Assembly: GCA_003260025.2 (NCBI GenBank)
Contig: QFZU02000057.1
Span: 1 to 64,000 of the forward strand
Direction of reading: 5' to 3'
Origin: Microbispora triticiradicis
Lineage (GTDB): Bacteria > Actinomycetota > Actinomycetes > Streptosporangiales > Streptosporangiaceae
Length of the DNA stretch: 64,000 nt
The position numbers and the translations under genes are program-made. The stretch's first letter is position 1; each line of letters opens with the position of its first letter. A model generated the notes under the pieces. That model had not been told where the DNA came from and made no database searches. It was given only the letters and a program-made list of their open reading frames with translations. Shown piece by piece: positions 13,932 through 23,696 of this stretch.

Positions 13932-16187
13932 TCAGGCGACCGAGGCCGGGAACCGCTCCCAGACCCGGTGGGCGGCCATCAGCCGCCGCACGCCGGAGAG
14001 AACCTCCGTGGCGGAGTCACCGGTCACCACTCCCGGCGCGCCGGTGATCCCGGCCTGCGTGAGCACGGCCGCGCCGGCGCCCCAGGCGCCGATGGCCTTG
14101 GCGTGCCGCCAGCACTCGTCGACCAGGAGCGTCACGCGCGGGTCCACCGCGGCGGACCCGTCCGCGCCCGCCTTGGCATCGCGCGCGGGCAGGGCGTCGG
14201 GCGCCGGCGCCGGGGCCGTCGCCAGCAGCAGCGCGTCGAACTCGATCGACCGGGCGGTCGCGAAGGTCCGCTGCACCGGCACGTCGTCCAGCATGCCGCC
14301 GTGCGGGGCGATCACCAGCGGCACCATGCCCGCCGCGAACACGGCCGTGCGGAGTTCGCGTACGGCGCCGAGGTCGGCGTCGGCGACGATGCCGACCATG
14401 CGGCCGTCGGCCGGCCACTCCTTGCCCACCTGCGACAGCGCGGCGCTGGGCGCCGGGTCGGCGAGCGGAAGCGTGGGCTCCGGCACGGGCAGGCCCAGCC
14501 CGGTGGCGACCTCCCGGCAGAGCACGGGGTCGATGTTCGCCAGGCACTGGAGCTGGCGTTCCTTGATCGCCTGCTCGTAGCACTTGCCCAGCTCGAAGGT
14601 GTAGGCGCGGATGATGTGCTCCTTCTCCACCGGCGACATGCTCAGCCAGAACAGGCGCACCTGGCTGTAGTGGTCGCCGAAGGACGCGGGGTTCGCCCGG
14701 ACCTTCCGCGCCTGGGCGACCTGGACGGGCGTGTCGGTGAACGCGTTCTCGGCGTCGCCCGCGACGAACGGGTTCCCGCCGTCGAGGGAGTTCGGCCGGT
14801 ACGGCGCGACGCCGGCGTGGACGGCGTGCTGGTGGAAGCCGTCCCGGAGCATGTCGTTGACCGGGCAGCGCGGGCGGTTGACCGGGATCTGCGCGAAGTT
14901 CGGCCCGCCGAGCCGGGTGATCTGGGTGTCGAGGTAGGAGAACAGCCGTGCCTGCAGCAGCGGGTCGTTGGTGACGTCGATGCCCGGCGGCAGGTGGCCG
15001 GGGTGGAAGGCGACCTGCTCGACCTCGGCGAAGAAGTTCGTCGGCGTCCGGGTGAGCGTCATCCTCCCGATCGCCTGCACCGGCGCGAGCTCCTCGGGCA
15101 CGATCTTGGTGGGATCGAGCAGGTCGATGCCCTCGAAGGTCTCGTCCGGCGTGTCCGGGAAGACCTGGATGCCGAGCTCCCACTCGGGGAAGGCGCCGGC
15201 CTCGATCGCGTCGTAGAGGTCGCGGCGGTGGAAGTCGGGGTCCATCCCGCCGAGCATCTGCGCCTCCTCCCAGGTCAGGGAGTGCACGCCGAGCTTCGGC
15301 TTCCAGTGGAACTTGGCCAGCGCGGTCTCCCCCGCCTCGTTCACGAGCCGGAAGGTGTGGACGCCGAAGCCCTCCATCGTCCGGAAGGAGCGCGGGATCG
15401 CGCGGTCGGACATGTTCCACATGGTGTGGTGCTGCGCCTCGGTGTGCAGGGAGACGAAGTCCCAGAACGTGTCGTGCGCGCTCTGCGCCTGGGGGATCTC
15501 CCGGTCCGGGTGGGGCTTGCCCGCGTGGATGACGTCGGGGAACTTGATCCCGTCCTGGATGAAGAAGACCGGGATGTTGTTGCCGACGAGGTCGAAGGTG
15601 CCCTCGTCGGTGTAGAACTTCGTCGCGAAGCCCCGGGTGTCGCGGACCGTGTCGGCCGACCCGCGCGAGCCGAGGACGGTGGAGAACCGCACGAAGACGT
15701 CGGTCTTCCTGCCCTTCTTGAGGAAACCGGCCTTTGTCACCGTTTCGGCGGTGCCGTACGCCTCGAACACGCCGTGGGCGCCGGCGCCCCGGGCGTGGAC
15801 GACACGCTCGGGGATGCGCTCGTGGTCGAAGTGGGTGATCTTCTCGCGCAGGTGGTGGTCCTGCAGCAGGGTCGGGCCGCGCTCGCCCGCCTTCAGTGAG
15901 TGGTCGGTGTCCCGCAGCCGCACCCCCTGCGCGGTGGTGAGGTGGGCGCCCTGCTGGGCCTTGGCGGCGGCGGGCGCGCCGGTCTCCGCCCCGGTCGGCG
16001 TGACGGTCGCGGGAGCGCCCTGCTCCTTCTTGGGCGGCAGCGGGTCGTGCGGCGTCGTCGGCTCCTCCAGGGGCGCGGGGGCGCTGCCCGGCGAACCGGG
16101 AACGTCCGGCGTCAGGAACTCGGCGACCTTCTCGGCGGCGTTCTCCACGACGTCCTTGACGACCTTGGCGGGCTTGCTGGCATCCAT
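13932..16187 (-). CDS. katE: Large-subunit catalase, KatE/HPII type
   Basis: A 751-aa catalase starting at ATG 16187 with GGGGAGGAACG upstream. The first 110 residues are a Lys/Pro-rich extension. The core has the active-site His in ERVVHARGAGAHG, the distal Asn in LVGNNIPVFFIQDG and the proximal heme ligand Tyr in RLFSYLDTQITRLGG. The C-terminal 150 residues form the flavodoxin/DJ-1-like domain of clade 2 catalases (KEWPADGRMVGIVADADLGAV). It breaks down hydrogen peroxide in the cytoplasm. It seems monocistronic. Confidence 0.95.
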   Translation of the reverse strand: MDASKPAKVVKDVVENAAEKVAEFLTPDVPGSPGSAPAPLEEPTTPHDPLPPKKEQGAPATVTPTGAETGAPAAAKAQQGAHLTTAQGVRLRDTDHSLKAGERGPTLLQDHHLREKITHFDHERIPERVVHARGAGAHGVFEAYGTAETVTKAGFLKKGRKTDVFVRFSTVLGSRGSADTVRDTRGFATKFYTDEGTFDLVGNNIPVFFIQDGIKFPDVIHAGKPHPDREIPQAQSAHDTFWDFVSLHTEAQHHTMWNMSDRAIPRSFRTMEGFGVHTFRLVNEAGETALAKFHWKPKLGVHSLTWEEAQMLGGMDPDFHRRDLYDAIEAGAFPEWELGIQVFPDTPDETFEGIDLLDPTKIVPEELAPVQAIGRMTLTRTPTNFFAEVEQVAFHPGHLPPGIDVTNDPLLQARLFSYLDTQITRLGGPNFAQIPVNRPRCPVNDMLRDGFHQHAVHAGVAPYRPNSLDGGNPFVAGDAENAFTDTPVQVAQARKVRANPASFGDHYSQVRLFWLSMSPVEKEHIIRAYTFELGKCYEQAIKERQLQCLANIDPVLCREVATGLGLPVPEPTLPLADPAPSAALSQVGKEWPADGRMVGIVADADLGAVRELRTAVFAAGMVPLVIAPHGGMLDDVPVQRTFATARSIEFDALLLATAPAPAPDALPARDAKAGADGSAAVDPRVTLLVDECWRHAKAIGAWGAGAAVLTQAGITGAPGVVTGDSATEVLSGVRRLMAAHRVWERFPASVA

Positions 16188-16424
16188 GCGGCGCGTTCCT
16201 CCCCGAGCGGCGATGAGCAGATCCGCGCGCATACCCGCAGGTGGGGAAGGGAAACCTCCGACCGCGCCGTCCGGTTCGGCGAAGAAGTTCCGGGCGGCCG
16301 GATCCACGATCGGCATAAGGGGAGGTCACGGCCCGCCGGCGGCGACCCGGCGACGGTCCTCGGCCGGCCGCCGGAGACAGCGGACTGCTCCGGCGGCCCG
16401 CGCGGCCTGGACGTCCTCCGCGAG

Positions 16425-16844
16425 TCAGGGGCAGCTGTCCTTCACGTGGATCGTGATCGGGTTGGTCTGGGTCACCGTTCCGTCCGAAGCCACCAGGTGC
16501 GCGGTGTAGGTGCCGACGGGAGCCGGCGCGATCGACACCCCGACGAAACCGTTCACGAGCGTCGGGTCGCTGTTCGATCCCGGGCCGCCGATCAAGCCGC
16601 CCATGACGGTGGAACCGGAGGGCAGGTCGCTCAGTCCGAGCGTGATGTTCGCCGACCAGGTTCCGGTGACCTGGGCCAGGAAGTACGTGCCCGGGTGGCC
16701 GTAGCGCGATGTGACGCACGTCTGCTGATGGATGTCGTTCAGCGTCCACGTCGCCGCCGAGGCCGGCGGGGCGCCGGCCAGCGTCAGCGCCAGTCCGGTC
16801 GTCAGGCCGAGCGCCAGCCTGACGGCACGATGGGGTGATTTCAC
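16425..16844 (-). CDS. Small secreted protein, Ig-like fold
   Basis: A 139-aa precursor starting at GTG 16844, with AGGAGGTCC immediately upstream. Residues 1-30 are a signal peptide with LALGLTTGLALTLAG and an ASA cleavage site. The mature 109 residues are beta-rich and contain two Cys (QQTCVTSRYGHPG and VKDSCP), probably a disulfide. The closing pattern VGTYTAHLVASDGTVTQTNPITIHVK is like an Ig/PKD strand. Family and role not recognised. Confidence 0.7.
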   Translation of the reverse strand: MKSPHRAVRLALGLTTGLALTLAGAPPASAATWTLNDIHQQTCVTSRYGHPGTYFLAQVTGTWSANITLGLSDLPSGSTVMGGLIGGPGSNSDPTLVNGFVGVSIAPAPVGTYTAHLVASDGTVTQTNPITIHVKDSCP

Positions 16845-17324
16845 AGGACCTCCTGACTTCTTGTGTCTGGGAGTTGACTGCGCGATCACTGTAATTTATG
16901 GTTCAACCTCTTCGGGAGGGGGGTTTCACATACCAAGATTTACCGCCCGGCGCCGCGAAGCCGATCAGGTCCGGCCGGGCGCGGCGGCGCGCGGACGACG
17001 CGTCCCACCTCGTCACCCCCCGGTCCGTGCCGGATGTTCGCCGGACGTTGGCCGGCACCCCCACAGCCCTGGTCAGATACCGCAACTTATGCAACGAATG
17101 CGTCACGGTAACCGCTTTCAAATGCCGTGAGCTGCGTGTCCGGAATAATCAGATATGTCGTTCTATGGAACATCAAAATCCTTTCCGTTACAGTTCGCGG
17201 GAACCACCAATGGGATCTTCCCCCCACGCCGGCCTCGTACGGAGGCACCGGCCAGGTCCCTGGTCGTCCACCGGCCACACGCCGGCTCAGGGGAGGAGGT
17301 GCCGTAAAGAAAGGGAAACGGCCC
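16845..17324. other. Intergenic region, divergent promoters
   Basis: This 480-bp stretch lies between two divergent secreted-protein genes. It is more AT-rich around 16890-16930 and 17080-17210 than its surroundings, as expected for promoters. GGAGGAGGT at 17292 precedes a non-canonical GTA, so I place the downstream start at GTG 17325. I see no gene in it. Confidence 0.4.
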
Positions 17325-19979
17325 GTGACGAGTAGCCGTTTGGCGCGTGGGGGACGCGCTCGACTACGCAGGCTGGGAATCATCACCACTACGGGAGCGA
17401 TGCTCCTGGGGCTGGCGTCCACCACCACGACGGCGGCCGCGGCCGACACCGACCCCCGCGTCGGTCTCGGCGCGGGCTGGCTGGATGCCCAGGAGGCCGC
17501 CAGCAACGTTCAACTGCTGACCCACCTGGACAAACCGGAAGGGTTCGTCCAGCCTTCCAACCCGGGGAACGCCTCCTACGCCAACTCCGACCTGGCCTTC
17601 GCCGGCGACTACGCCTTCTCCGGCAACTACCAGGGTTTCAACATCTACGACATCTCCAACGGCGGCAGCCCCGTCCTGAAGACGTCGGTCATCTGCCCCG
17701 GCGGGCAGGGCGACCTGTCGGTGTACGGGAACCTGCTGTTCATGTCGGTGGAGGAGACCCGCGGCCGCGTCGACTGCGGCACGCAGGGCGCGAGCGGCAC
17801 GGTCAACCCCGACCGGTTCCGCGGCGTACGCGTCTTCGACATCAGCGACATCAGCCGGCCGGTGCAGGTCGCGGCGGTGCAGACCTGCCGCGGCTCGCAC
17901 ACCCACTCGCTGGTGACCAGCAAGAACGAGCCGGAGAACGTCTACGTCTACGTCTCCGGCACGGCCGGCGTGCGCTCGGGTCAGGAGCTCGCGGGCTGCG
18001 CCAACACCGCGGCGACCGACCCCGGCACGTCGCTGTGGAGGATCGACGTCATCCGGGTGCCGCTGGCCGCCCCGCAGAACGCGGCGGTCGTCAGCCAGCC
18101 CCGGCTGTTCGCCGACGCGGCCACCGGGGCGGTCAACGGGCTGCAGAACACCCCGCCCACCCAGCAGCACCCGTCGGGAACCAACTGGTCTCCGCAGCCG
18201 GTCACCAACCACTGCCACGACATCACGGCGTACCCGGAGATCGGGCTGGCCGCCGGAGCCTGCGCGGGCAACGGCATCCTGATCGACATCTCCGACCCGT
18301 CGAACCCGAAGCGGCTGGACGCGGTCTCGGACCCGAACTACGCCTACTGGCACTCCGCCACCTTCAACAACGACGGCACCAAGGTCGTCTTCACCGACGA
18401 GTGGGGCGGCGGCTCGGGCGCGCGGTGCCGGGTCACCGACGAGCCGTCGTGGGGCGCCAACGCCATCTACGACATCGTCGGCGGCAAGCTGCAGTTCCGC
18501 AGCTACTACAAGCTCCCCGCGCCGCAGACGACCACGGAGAACTGCGTCGCGCACAACGGCTCGCTGGTCCCGGTCCCCGGGCGCGACATCATGGTCCAGG
18601 CCTGGTACCAGGGCGGGCTGTCGGCGTTCGACTTCACCGACTCCCGCAACCCGAAGGAGATCGCCTTCTTCGACCGCGGCCCGATCAGCGCCACGTCGCT
18701 GGCGCTCGGCGGATACTGGTCGGCCTACTGGTACAACGGCCACATCTACGGCAACGAGATCGCCCGCGGCTTCGACGCCTTCAAGCTGACGCCGAGCCAG
18801 TTCCTCGACCAGGCCGAGATCAACGCGGCCGCGAGCGTGCGGCTCGGCAAGTTCAACACCCAGGCCCAGCCGAAGCTGACCTGGGAGCCGAGCTTCGACC
18901 TCGTCCGGGCCCGCTACGCGCAGGCGTCGCGCACGGGCAAGATGAGCAAGGGCGCCGCCACCTCGGTGAAGGCGGCGATCGACCTGGCCGAGCAGCTCAG
19001 CCGCAAGTCCCAGTGGCAGGCCGCCTCGGCGCTGCTGCTGGGCGCCGCCACGCTGCCGCTGAAGAAGTCGGACCCGGAGCAGGCCGCGCTGATCCAGGCG
19101 CTCAAGGACCTCGCCAAGGCCCTGATCGCCAAGCAGCCGGCCGACAGGACCGCCCCGGTGACGAGCGTGACGACCGACCCGGCGCGGCCGGCCGGCGGCT
19201 GGTTCACCGGTCAGGTCAAGGTCACGCTGACCGCCGCCGACGAGGCGAAGGGCAGCGGGCTCGACCGCACCGAGTACAAGCTGGACGGCGGCGCCTGGAC
19301 GCGGTACACCGCTCCGGTCGTCCTGTCCGGCGACGGCGCGCACGCGCTGGCGTACCGCTCGGCCGACAAGGCGGGCAACGTGGAGGAGATCAGGACCGTC
19401 ACGGCCAGGATCGACGCCACGGCGCCGGTCACGACCTCGACGGTCCCGCCGGCGAACGACGGCGGCGAGCACGACGGCGATGTGCAGGTGACCCTGTCCG
19501 CGACGGACGAGACGTCCGGCACGGCGCGCACCGAGCACGCGCTGGACGCCGGCGACTGGACGCCGTACACCGGCCCGGTCACCGTCTCCGGCCCTGGTGA
19601 GCACGAGCTGCGGTACCGCTCGGCCGACAAGGCCGGCAACGTGGAGGAGGCCAGGACGGTCAAGCTGACCATCGCCACGCCCGCTCCGCGCGTCCCGCTG
19701 ACCGTGACGGCCTCCTCCCGCTGCGTGGGGACGTCGGCGTACGTGGCGGTCACGGCCGTCAACGACGCCGAGGTGCCGGCGACCGTGACCCTGACGACCC
19801 CGTTCGGCGCCAAGACGGTCGAGGGTGTGGCCCCGGCCAAGCAGGCCTACCAGTCCTTCAACTCGCGGGCCGGGCAGCTCGCGGCGGGCACGGTGACCGT
19901 CACCGGGACCGCCACGATCGGCGGCAAGCAGGGCACCACCTCGTACGAGGCCGCCTACAACGCGATCAGCTGCGCCTGA
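17325..19979 (+). CDS. Secreted LVIVD-repeat protein with OmpL47-like domains
   Basis: An 884-aa protein from GTG 17325; the open frame extends further upstream without support. A Tat-like signal (RRLGIITTTGAMLLGLAS) precedes a beta-propeller-like region of about 480 residues. It has LVIVD-type blades such as YNIYDIS..-like FNIYDISNGGSPVL and RGVRVFDISDISRPVQV. A helical segment (about residues 500-600) follows. Then come two copies of a domain with YRSADKAGNVEE, like the OmpL47 beta-barrel domain, and a C-terminal Ig-like module with two Cys. It is probably extracellular; function unknown. It ends at a strong bidirectional terminator. Confidence 0.8.
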   Translation: MTSSRLARGGRARLRRLGIITTTGAMLLGLASTTTTAAAADTDPRVGLGAGWLDAQEAASNVQLLTHLDKPEGFVQPSNPGNASYANSDLAFAGDYAFSGNYQGFNIYDISNGGSPVLKTSVICPGGQGDLSVYGNLLFMSVEETRGRVDCGTQGASGTVNPDRFRGVRVFDISDISRPVQVAAVQTCRGSHTHSLVTSKNEPENVYVYVSGTAGVRSGQELAGCANTAATDPGTSLWRIDVIRVPLAAPQNAAVVSQPRLFADAATGAVNGLQNTPPTQQHPSGTNWSPQPVTNHCHDITAYPEIGLAAGACAGNGILIDISDPSNPKRLDAVSDPNYAYWHSATFNNDGTKVVFTDEWGGGSGARCRVTDEPSWGANAIYDIVGGKLQFRSYYKLPAPQTTTENCVAHNGSLVPVPGRDIMVQAWYQGGLSAFDFTDSRNPKEIAFFDRGPISATSLALGGYWSAYWYNGHIYGNEIARGFDAFKLTPSQFLDQAEINAAASVRLGKFNTQAQPKLTWEPSFDLVRARYAQASRTGKMSKGAATSVKAAIDLAEQLSRKSQWQAASALLLGAATLPLKKSDPEQAALIQALKDLAKALIAKQPADRTAPVTSVTTDPARPAGGWFTGQVKVTLTAADEAKGSGLDRTEYKLDGGAWTRYTAPVVLSGDGAHALAYRSADKAGNVEEIRTVTARIDATAPVTTSTVPPANDGGEHDGDVQVTLSATDETSGTARTEHALDAGDWTPYTGPVTVSGPGEHELRYRSADKAGNVEEARTVKLTIATPAPRVPLTVTASSRCVGTSAYVAVTAVNDAEVPATVTLTTPFGAKTVEGVAPAKQAYQSFNSRAGQLAAGTVTVTGTATIGGKQGTTSYEAAYNAISCA

Positions 19980-20008
19980 CCGAACCCGTGTGACCCCTCA
20001 TAGACAGA

Positions 20009-20039
20009 AGCGGGGCCGGCCGAATCGGCCGGCCCCGCT
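20009..20039. terminator. Bidirectional terminator between convergent genes
   Basis: A perfect 14-bp stem, AGCGGGGCCGGCCG (20009-20022) with CGGCCGGCCCCGCT (20026-20039), and the loop AAT. It lies between convergent genes ending at 19979 and 20069. Confidence 0.8.
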
Positions 20040-20068
20040 CCTGTCAGGGTTCGAAGGTCACTCCGCGA

Positions 20069-23000
20069 TCAGACGCGGGTCCACTTCTGGTTGTTGCCGC
20101 CGGTGCACGACCAGATCTGCACCTTCGTGCCGTTGGCCGTGCCGCTGCCCGCCACGTCCAGACACTTGTTCGCCCCGACCGCGGTGATCGTGCCGTCGGA
20201 GTTCAGGCGCCACTTCTGGTTGTTCTGGCCGTTGCAGTCCCAGATGATGACCGCGGTGCCGTCCGCCGTGCCCGCACCGTTCACGTCCAGGCACTTGTTG
20301 CCGTAGACGCGAAGCTCGGACGCGCTGGTGGAGGTCCACTTCTGGTTGTTCCCGCCGTTGCAGTCCCAGATCAGCACCGTAGCGCCGTTGGTCTGCGAGG
20401 CGCCGTTGACGTCCAGGCACCGGCCCGACGCCACACCCCGCAGCGAGTTCGTCCAACCCGCGGGCGGGGTCGGCGACGCGGACGGAGAAGCGGACGGCGA
20501 GACGGAGGGCGACGGCGACGGAGAGGGCGAGGAGGTGCCCCCGTCCTGGCCGACACCCTTGCCGTTGAAGGTCAGCGAGTCGAAGTCGAACGAGTTCGCC
20601 GTCGACCCCTTGAACACGACGTAGAGGTCGCCGGTGCCACCCGGGTTGGTGACCGCCACCGACGGGAGGGAGACGTAGTTGTTCCATCCCCCGGTCGACG
20701 GCACCGAGCTGGAGGCGACGAGCGTCCCGGTCGGCGAGCCGGCGTGCAGCTCGATGGAGGCCCCGGTGCTGGACGGCGCCGACACGCGGAAGGACACCGA
20801 GTCGATCCCCGACAGGTTGACCGGCGTGTAGGAGATCCAGTCACCGTTGGAGATGTCGCCGACGCGCCTGCCGCCCTCGGCTCCGGCCTCGTCGACGACC
20901 CGGACGCCGCTGGAGCCGTTGTAGTGCTCGGCCTGCTTGTGCTTGGGCTGCAGGGTGATGCCGCCGTCGCCCTTCAGGCCGCCCTTGTCGGTGTAGGACG
21001 CGCCCAGGACGTAGTAGACGTTGGCCGCCTCGTCGTGGCCCGAGGCGGTCGTCGTGACCGTCCCGGAGCATCCGGTGAACTGGCCGGTGTCGTGGGCGTG
21101 CTGGTCGTGGCCGAGCGCGGTGAACACGTTGACCTTGGAGCAGTCGACGGTGCCGTCCTCGGGGTCGGTGACGTTGACCGTGTAGGACACCCGGTCACCG
21201 AAGTTGATGAACCCGCCGTCCGGCGGCGCCGAGAAGACGACCTTGGGACGGGTGTTGCCGACGGCGATGGTCAGCGTGATGCTGCCCGTCTTCCCGCTCG
21301 AGTCCCGTACGGTCAGCTTGACGGTGTAGGTGCCGTTGGAGTTGTAGGTCTTCGTCGGGTTGGCCGCGGTGGAGGTGGTGCCGTCGCCGAAGTCCCAGCT
21401 GTAGGTGATCGCCTCGCCGTCGGGGTCGGACGAGCCGGCCGAGGAGAACGCGACCGTCAGCGGCGCGGCGCCCGAGTCGGGGCTGGCGCTCGCCTTGGCG
21501 ATGGGGGCGCGGTTACCGACCACGTAGTCGATCCGGTAGATGGCGTCGTCGGTGTTCGCGTGGCCGAAGCCGTTGCCCCAGTCGGCCATGTAGAGCGCGC
21601 CGTCCGGGCCGAACTTCATGTCGATCGGCGCGTGCGGGGCGATGTTCGCCACGAACGGGTTGATCTTCAGGAGGTTGCCGGAGGAGTCGAGGCGCATCTC
21701 CTTGACGAAGTTGCGGCTCCACTCGTACAGGAAGGTCCCGCCGTCGAAGTACTCGGGGAACTTGCGGTCGGAGGTGCTGGCCGCGTCGTAACGGTAGAAC
21801 GGGCCGCCCATGGGGGCCGCGCCGCCGCAGCAGTTGATCTCCGGGAACTCCGCCGAGGCGTGGTAGTTGTACCAGACGGTCGCGGGCTTGGCGGCCGGCA
21901 GGTTGGTCAGGCCGGTGTTGTTGGGCGAGTCGTTGACCGGCGCCGAGCAGTTGAACTTCGCCCCCGAGGTGTTGGTGGAGAAGTTGAAGTCGTTGAACGG
22001 CGTGTTGTTGCCGGTGCAGTACGGCCAGCCGTAGAAACCGGGCTGCTTGATCAGGTTCCACTCGACCGTGCCCTCGGGGCCGCGGTTGGAGTTGGCGCTG
22101 CCCGCGTCCGGCCCGTAGTCACCCATGGAGATCCAGCCGGTGACCTTGTCGACCGAGAAGCGGAACGCGTTGCGGAAGCCCATCGCGTAGATCTCCGGCC
22201 GCGTCTTGGCCGTGCCCGGAGCGAACATGTTGCCCGACGGGATCGTGTAGGTGCCGTCCGACTCGGGGTGGATGCGCAGGATCTTGCCGCGCAGGTCGTT
22301 GGTGTTGGCCGCGGACCGCTGGGCGTCGTAGTGCTCCCGGCCCGGCCGCTCGTCGATCGGGGCGTAGCCGCTGGAGGCGTTGGGGTTGGTGTCGTCACCC
22401 GGGGCGATGTAGAGGTTGCCGCCCGGGCCGAACGTGATGTAGCCGCCGGTGTGGCCCGGCTCGTCGACGTTGCGGAAGGCCGGAACCTCGATGATCTTCT
22501 TCTCGCTGCTCAGGTCGAGGCTGGTGCCGTTGAAGGTGAACCTGGAGACCCGGTTCACCTCGCCACCGTTGGAGGGCGAGTAGTTGATGTAGATCCAGCC
22601 GTTGTTGGCGAAGTTCGGGTCGAGCGCGATCCCGATGCCGCCGTCCTCGCCGCCATCGTACACGGACAGGGTGCCGATGACGCGAGTGCTGCCGCCGCCC
22701 GCGGGGATCAGGTTGACCTTGCCCGAGCGCGAGATGTAGAAGACCCGGCCGTCGGCCGCCACGTCCAGCTCCATCGGCTGGTCCGGCGCGCCGTCGAGGG
22801 TCACCTTCTGGAAGCGGGCCGTGACCGTGCCGCCGCAGTCGCCGGGCTCCGCGCCCGCCGCCCACTTCACCGCGCCCAGCAGGTGCTGCTTGAACAGCGG
22901 CTCCGAGTAGGAGGACGCGTTGTGGCCCATCGCGGTGGCCCACACCCGGCCGCCCTCCGGGTTGTGACACCAGGAGATCGGGTGGTCGGCGCCCATCTTG

Positions 23001-23620
23001 TACGAGCCCGCGTCATAGGTGGTCTCGTCCGCGGTCACCAGGACGTGCACCGAGCCGCGCATGTTCTTGTCGAAGTTGTACCACTCCTCGGTGCGGGTCC
23101 ACCGGTCCGGGAGGCCCTTGGTCGAGGGGTGGACCTTGTCGGCGACCTTGGCGGTGCCCTGCACGATCGACGAGTGCTGCGTCATGTGCGCGCCGGCCAG
23201 CACGGTCTGGTCCCACCAGGGGAACTGCGACTCGATGTTCATGTCGACGGCGTTGTGGATCGCCACGACGCCGCGGCCGCTGCGCACGTAGGCCTGCATG
23301 GCCTGACGCTGCGCGTCGGTGTCCCACACCATGCCCGACGTCTGGAGCATGATCACCGCGTCGTAGTTGTTGAGGTTCGACGTGGTGAAGACGGAGGAGT
23401 TCTCGCTCGCGTCCAGCTGGAAGTTGTTGTCCGTCGCCAGCTGCTGGAACATCGCGATGCCGGCGGCGATGGAGTCGTGCCGGTAGGCGCCGCTCGCGGT
23501 CTTGCTGAACAGCAGCACCTTGAACTGTGGCGCCGCCGCGTGTGCCACCAGTGGCACCGCGGACAGCAGCAGCCCCAGCATGGCCGCGGCCAGTGCGGGG
23601 ATCAGGCGTGATCTTCGCAT
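20069..23620 (-). CDS. Secreted ThuA / sugar dehydrogenase / PKD / CBM6 / CBM13 protein
   Basis: A 1183-aa modular exoenzyme. Signal peptide residues 1-28; a ThuA-like domain (about 30-265, FKVLLFSKTASGAYRHDSI, HNAVDMNIESQFPWWD, WCHNPEGGRVWATAMGHN); a PQQ-dependent glucose/sorbosone dehydrogenase-like propeller (about 270-700, with GEDGGIGIALDPNFANNGWIYINYSP and GPDGALYMADWG); a PKD domain (about 705-790, YSWDFGDGTTS); a linking Ig-like region; a CBM6 (about 895-1020); a Ser/Pro linker; and a CBM13 lectin (last 125 residues). It likely binds polysaccharide and oxidises or processes sugars outside the cell. The CBM13 is one of seven near-identical copies. Confidence 0.9.
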   Translation of the reverse strand: MRRSRLIPALAAAMLGLLLSAVPLVAHAAAPQFKVLLFSKTASGAYRHDSIAAGIAMFQQLATDNNFQLDASENSSVFTTSNLNNYDAVIMLQTSGMVWDTDAQRQAMQAYVRSGRGVVAIHNAVDMNIESQFPWWDQTVLAGAHMTQHSSIVQGTAKVADKVHPSTKGLPDRWTRTEEWYNFDKNMRGSVHVLVTADETTYDAGSYKMGADHPISWCHNPEGGRVWATAMGHNASSYSEPLFKQHLLGAVKWAAGAEPGDCGGTVTARFQKVTLDGAPDQPMELDVAADGRVFYISRSGKVNLIPAGGGSTRVIGTLSVYDGGEDGGIGIALDPNFANNGWIYINYSPSNGGEVNRVSRFTFNGTSLDLSSEKKIIEVPAFRNVDEPGHTGGYITFGPGGNLYIAPGDDTNPNASSGYAPIDERPGREHYDAQRSAANTNDLRGKILRIHPESDGTYTIPSGNMFAPGTAKTRPEIYAMGFRNAFRFSVDKVTGWISMGDYGPDAGSANSNRGPEGTVEWNLIKQPGFYGWPYCTGNNTPFNDFNFSTNTSGAKFNCSAPVNDSPNNTGLTNLPAAKPATVWYNYHASAEFPEINCCGGAAPMGGPFYRYDAASTSDRKFPEYFDGGTFLYEWSRNFVKEMRLDSSGNLLKINPFVANIAPHAPIDMKFGPDGALYMADWGNGFGHANTDDAIYRIDYVVGNRAPIAKASASPDSGAAPLTVAFSSAGSSDPDGEAITYSWDFGDGTTSTAANPTKTYNSNGTYTVKLTVRDSSGKTGSITLTIAVGNTRPKVVFSAPPDGGFINFGDRVSYTVNVTDPEDGTVDCSKVNVFTALGHDQHAHDTGQFTGCSGTVTTTASGHDEAANVYYVLGASYTDKGGLKGDGGITLQPKHKQAEHYNGSSGVRVVDEAGAEGGRRVGDISNGDWISYTPVNLSGIDSVSFRVSAPSSTGASIELHAGSPTGTLVASSSVPSTGGWNNYVSLPSVAVTNPGGTGDLYVVFKGSTANSFDFDSLTFNGKGVGQDGGTSSPSPSPSPSVSPSASPSASPTPPAGWTNSLRGVASGRCLDVNGASQTNGATVLIWDCNGGNNQKWTSTSASELRVYGNKCLDVNGAGTADGTAVIIWDCNGQNNQKWRLNSDGTITAVGANKCLDVAGSGTANGTKVQIWSCTGGNNQKWTRV

Positions 23621-23696
23621 GAAGGATCTCCTGGGGGGTTACCGGAAGGGGTCGGAGTTGCGGGGGGTCGTGGGGTTCTCCAGTCGGGTCCTCCGG

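Noticed and set aside
13932-16749. 910-aa minus-strand and 943-aa plus-strand frames across catalase
   Set aside because: Both are Arg/Gly-rich with no domain; the catalase frame has all active-site motifs.
20449-20540. Short GC-rich repeats as a CRISPR array
   Set aside because: They are Ser/Pro linker codons (SPSPS) within reading frames, without spacers.
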